Source: Oscillospiraceae bacterium
Lineage (GTDB): Bacteria > Bacillota > Clostridia > Oscillospirales > Oscillospiraceae
Length of the DNA: 64,000 bases
Direction: 5' to 3'
Assembly (NCBI GenBank): GCA_021201735.1
Contig: JAJQEJ010000050.1
Location: forward strand, 1 to 64,000
Positions 61,181 to 64,000 of the stretch are shown here, piece by piece. The notes under the pieces were generated by a model. The model ran no database searches and had not been told where the DNA came from. It saw only the letters and a list, made by a program, of their open reading frames with translations. Every line of letters starts with the position of its first letter. Within the stretch, counting starts at the first letter, position 1. The position numbers and the translations under genes are program-made.

Positions 61181-63469
61181 TTATCTGATCGTAAATGTTA
61201 TGTTCCCCATCCGGTCGGTACGGTATACAGTACAGCCGCGCTCGGCAAGTCGGGCAAGGGTCTCGTCCGCCGGATGCCCGTAGGAATTCCGCCCGACCGA
61301 GATGGCGACGTATTCCGGCAGCGTTACGTCGAGCAGCTCCTCCGATGTTGCGTATTTGGAGCCGTGGTGCCCCGCAATGAGCAGCTCAATGTCGGGCAGA
61401 TCACCGTATTTGATCAGGCGGCGCTCAATGGTGCTGTCCATGTCGCCTGTGATCAGCACGTCAAAATCCCCGCTGCTGCAGAGCAGAGATAGCCCTTCCT
61501 CATTCGTCTTACCCGCGCCGAGGGGCGCGTAGAGCCGGAGACTTACGTCATCGCCAAACGTGACGGTGGTATCCTCCTCGATTATGATAAGAGGAATGTC
61601 ACGCTCCGCCGCGCGTTCCGTGATCTCATCCTGTAGCGCGAGCGGCTCCTGCACAGCCGGGAGTACGATACATCCAACGTCAATCCGGCTGATAAACTCT
61701 GCCACGCCGTTTGCGTGGTCGGTGTGACAGTGGGTCAGGACAAGATAATCCAAGTGACTGCTCCCCATGCTCTGCAGATAATCCGCCGCGATATCCCCCG
61801 CGCTGCTCTGTCCGTTCCCGCCGCAGTCGACCAGGACCGTCTGATTCCCGGAATGCAGGATGAGACTTTGCCCCTGTCCCACATTCAAAACGGTGACGGT
61901 AAGCGTCCCGGCGCGCATGGAGAGCACCTGAAAGGTGAGTGCGGCGCAGAGCGCCAGCGCACAGGCCGCGGCCGGTACGCACAGCCGCCGCAAGGTTACT
62001 TTGCGGCGCAGAATAACGCGGTACAGGAGGTAGAGCAGAAACACCGCATAACTAATATAGAGCCAGAGTTTCAGATAAATGCCCTCTGTTGAAACCGCCG
62101 CAAAGGGGATGCGTGCAATCCGCGTCACCACGAGACAGATATAGCGCACGGGAATGCTGGTGAGAAACGCAAACGGCGCTGCCAATGCCGGCGATAGTAT
62201 GCCGAGCAGGGCGGTGAACAGTCCACCCAAAAAGACGAAGGACACCGCCCAGAGCGTCAGTAAATTGGTGACGGGCGAGAGGATGGAGAGGGTGCCGAAA
62301 TAGTATGCGGTCAGCGGCGTGGTAAACAGCATTGCGCCAATTGTCGTGGAAAGACTGCCAAAGAGAAAGGCCAGCGCCTTGTTGCGCCATCGGCGGGATA
62401 CCGTTTCCGCTTTCCCGGAAAAGGGCGCCATCCATTTGGTATAGAGTGGCTGCGTGAACAGGTAAATCCCCGCGACAGAGGCAAAGGAGAGCTGGAGGCT
62501 CACGCTTGCCGCGGAAAATGGGTTGGACGCCAGTAGAAGCATCAGCACGGCAGACAGGGAGGTGGCGCGGTCGTCCTCCCTGTGGAAAAGCGGTGCGAGC
62601 AGGAGAAACACCTGCATGAACGCCGCGCGCATGACCGAAGGCGTCCCGCCTGTCACAGCGGCAAAGAGCAGCACCAATACGATACCGGTCACCGCGGCGA
62701 GTCGTCGCCTGCGGGAGAGGAGCGTTGCGACAAGACCTGCAAGGAACGACACATGCATCCCCGACACCGCCACAACATGGGCCACGCCGCTGCGCTGCAT
62801 TGCGGTGTACAGACTGCTGTCCAGCCCCGTTTTGTCGCCCGTCAGAATCGCGGTGATAAAGGGCGCAGTGTCGGCGGAGAACACTGCGGAGATGCTCACT
62901 TTGATCTTTTCAGCGATTACTACGGGGAACGCGGAGAGCGGAATATGCGCCGGATGGTCCACTGTGAGTTCCTCCGCGCTTGCCAGCAGAAAGATCCCTT
63001 TTGCTGTGTAATAGTCGGTCTCCTCCCCGTATAGCTCGGTAGAGGTATTAAGCTGAAATGTACCGGAAATCTGATCGCCCGGCGTGAGGGAAGCGTATTC
63101 CTTCGGGAGCAGCAGGCTTGCCTTGGTCGTGCCGCTGCCGGTCGGTAGTCGGACAGTCAGTGTACAGCCGTAAGTTGTCGTGCGGGGAGAATCCAGCGCG
63201 CGTGCCGTCGTGGTCACCGTCTGCCCGTCGAGGGCTTCGGCGGGGGCGTATTGGGTCTGGTAGTACAAAGACGACCAGAGGAAGCCCGCCGCAAGGCCAA
63301 AGCAGATCAGCGTCCAGCGCAGCCGCCGCTTGCCGCGTAGCGCCAGTCCGGGGAGGAAGGCGGCGGCAGAAATCAGCCCGAGGGGGAGCCAAAGACGGGC
63401 CGGAAAGAGGTAGACAGCCAGAAGGATAGCCGCGGAGAAGGGAAGCGCAAAGGCACAGAGCTTACGCAT
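61181..63469 (-). CDS. comEC: DNA uptake channel protein ComEC/Rec2
   Basis: 762 residues from ATG 63469 (MRKLCAFALPFSAAILLAVY). An N-terminal OB-like part, a competence domain with VAHVVAVSGMHVSFLAGLVA near residue 230, many helices, and a C-terminal metallo-beta-lactamase domain with VLTHCHTDHANG near residue 570. Forms the pore that carries single-stranded DNA into the cytoplasm. It is intact, so natural transformation is conceivable. Confidence 0.94.
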   Translation of the reverse strand: MRKLCAFALPFSAAILLAVYLFPARLWLPLGLISAAAFLPGLALRGKRRLRWTLICFGLAAGFLWSSLYYQTQYAPAEALDGQTVTTTARALDSPRTTTYGCTLTVRLPTGSGTTKASLLLPKEYASLTPGDQISGTFQLNTSTELYGEETDYYTAKGIFLLASAEELTVDHPAHIPLSAFPVVIAEKIKVSISAVFSADTAPFITAILTGDKTGLDSSLYTAMQRSGVAHVVAVSGMHVSFLAGLVATLLSRRRRLAAVTGIVLVLLFAAVTGGTPSVMRAAFMQVFLLLAPLFHREDDRATSLSAVLMLLLASNPFSAASVSLQLSFASVAGIYLFTQPLYTKWMAPFSGKAETVSRRWRNKALAFLFGSLSTTIGAMLFTTPLTAYYFGTLSILSPVTNLLTLWAVSFVFLGGLFTALLGILSPALAAPFAFLTSIPVRYICLVVTRIARIPFAAVSTEGIYLKLWLYISYAVFLLYLLYRVILRRKVTLRRLCVPAAACALALCAALTFQVLSMRAGTLTVTVLNVGQGQSLILHSGNQTVLVDCGGNGQSSAGDIAADYLQSMGSSHLDYLVLTHCHTDHANGVAEFISRIDVGCIVLPAVQEPLALQDEITERAAERDIPLIIIEEDTTVTFGDDVSLRLYAPLGAGKTNEEGLSLLCSSGDFDVLITGDMDSTIERRLIKYGDLPDIELLIAGHHGSKYATSEELLDVTLPEYVAISVGRNSYGHPADETLARLAERGCTVYRTDRMGNITFTIR

Positions 63470-63654
63470 GGCAAGCCCGCGCAGCGGGGAAGGGGCGCAG
63501 TGCAATCGTCATACCAATGTCCCTTTCTCTCTTTTTTCTCTATCGTTCTACAAAAATTGTACCAAAAAATACGTTGGAAGGCAAGCGCTCTGTTGTGTGG
63601 GCAAACACGTGCGAAATGACATAGGATGTTTTACAAAACAGGGGAGGGATCGCT

Positions 63655-64000
63655 TTGTTTACCGTAATCCCGTACGACCGCAGACGCGCGCTTACCTACG
63701 CCCATAAATGGGCATACGGGCGCAACCCGGCCTACTACAATTATGATGAGATCGGAGGAGACTGCACCAATTACGCGTCCCAGTGCCTCTACGCGGGCAC
63801 GGGAATCATGAATGACACGCCGACCTACGGCTGGTACTACTTTGACGCAAATAGAAAATCGCCCGCATGGACGGGCGTAAATTATTTTTACACTTTTATG
63901 ACCCGCAAGGAGATTTCGGTTGGGCCGTTCGGTGTGGAGACCAATCAAAATCTTGTCCTGCCGGGTGATTTTGCCCAGCTCCGATTCAACGAGAAGGATG
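63655..64000 (+). CDS. Amidase-domain protein, 5' part (runs off the window)
   Basis: 115 codons from TTG 63655, with GGGAGGG upstream. RRRALTYAHKWAYGRNPAYY then GGDCTNYASQCLYAGTG, the start of the Amidase_6-type cysteine peptidase fold with the catalytic Cys in DCTNYASQ. Probably acts on peptidoglycan or a peptide. No signal peptide is visible in this part. The 3' end is outside the window. Confidence 0.85.
   Translation, partial: MFTVIPYDRRRALTYAHKWAYGRNPAYYNYDEIGGDCTNYASQCLYAGTGIMNDTPTYGWYYFDANRKSPAWTGVNYFYTFMTRKEISVGPFGVETNQNLVLPGDFAQLRFNEKD

Overview
The window looks like the chromosome of an anaerobic gut-type Clostridia (Bacillota), probably near Oscillospiraceae. The evidence is the GC-rich codon use, the gene content (ruvCAB, glmM, an NAD synthase, comEC, a short sigma-70 factor) and the style of the integrated elements. 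The species cannot be named from the sequence alone.

Layout. Positions 1-389 hold the 3' end of a ParE/RelE-type toxin gene and a tRNA-Pro(UGG) gene with its promoter. About 390-33,826 is an integrative and conjugative element (ICE) inserted exactly at the 3' end of the tRNA. It is bounded by an 18-bp terminal inverted repeat (393-410 and 33,804-33,821, one mismatch) and by ACCA on both sides. It carries a large serine recombinase, a TnpW-like protein, a sigma-like regulator and an XRE repressor. Its cargo block is MATE exporter, FeoC, FeoB, FeoA and TetR. The leftward transfer operon is of the Tn1549-like kind: ParB, a DUF7768-like protein, ArdA, PcfB/DUF3801, VirD4, Maff2, VirB6/TrbL, SpoVG-like, two DNA methyltransferases, PrgI, VirB4, an M23 peptidase, DUF4315, DUF4366, a cysteine-rich protein, YodL/DUF4316, MobC and relaxase.

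Nested inside the ICE is a 5.4-kb Tn4451-like mobilizable element (21,854-27,280). It has its own serine recombinase, TnpW, MobV relaxase and hairpin-rich candidate oriT. Its cargo is a complete flagellin gene with a textbook sigma-28 promoter and its own terminators. The insertion splits the ICE gene maff2; removing the insert with one copy of a shared AA dinucleotide restores a 70-residue reading frame. A third layer is a 177-bp MITE-like insert (10,541-10,717) that sits inside one copy of the repeat described next.

The most unusual signal is a 21-bp palindrome, arms TTGTGGACA and TGTCCACAA around a 3-bp A/T spacer. It occurs 15 times from end to end of the ICE, and I saw no full copy in the nested element or in the host DNA. 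Six copies lie inside genes and are read in all three frames as different peptides, so the DNA and not the protein is being kept. The ICE encodes a ParB-family protein without ParA, which makes a distributed parS-like centromere an attractive hypothesis. I infer this and cannot prove it.

Right of the ICE, the host carries a displaced tRNA terminator hairpin, decayed genes (a GLUG-repeat surface protein and a first modA), a molybdate ABC operon with an intact second modA, and a TetR-controlled heterodimeric ABC exporter. A housekeeping stretch follows: rodA-like, tsaE-tsaB-upp-trmB, hemolysin III, ruvCAB, glmM, sigma factor, nadE, a chromate-transporter half, LysR and class II aldolase, a DUF815 ATPase, holA, comEC. 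A partial amidase-domain gene runs off the right edge.

Of the ICE transfer genes, maff2 is split and virD4 has an apparent frameshift in an A7 run, so the ICE may now be immobile unless the nested element leaves and the frameshift is suppressed.
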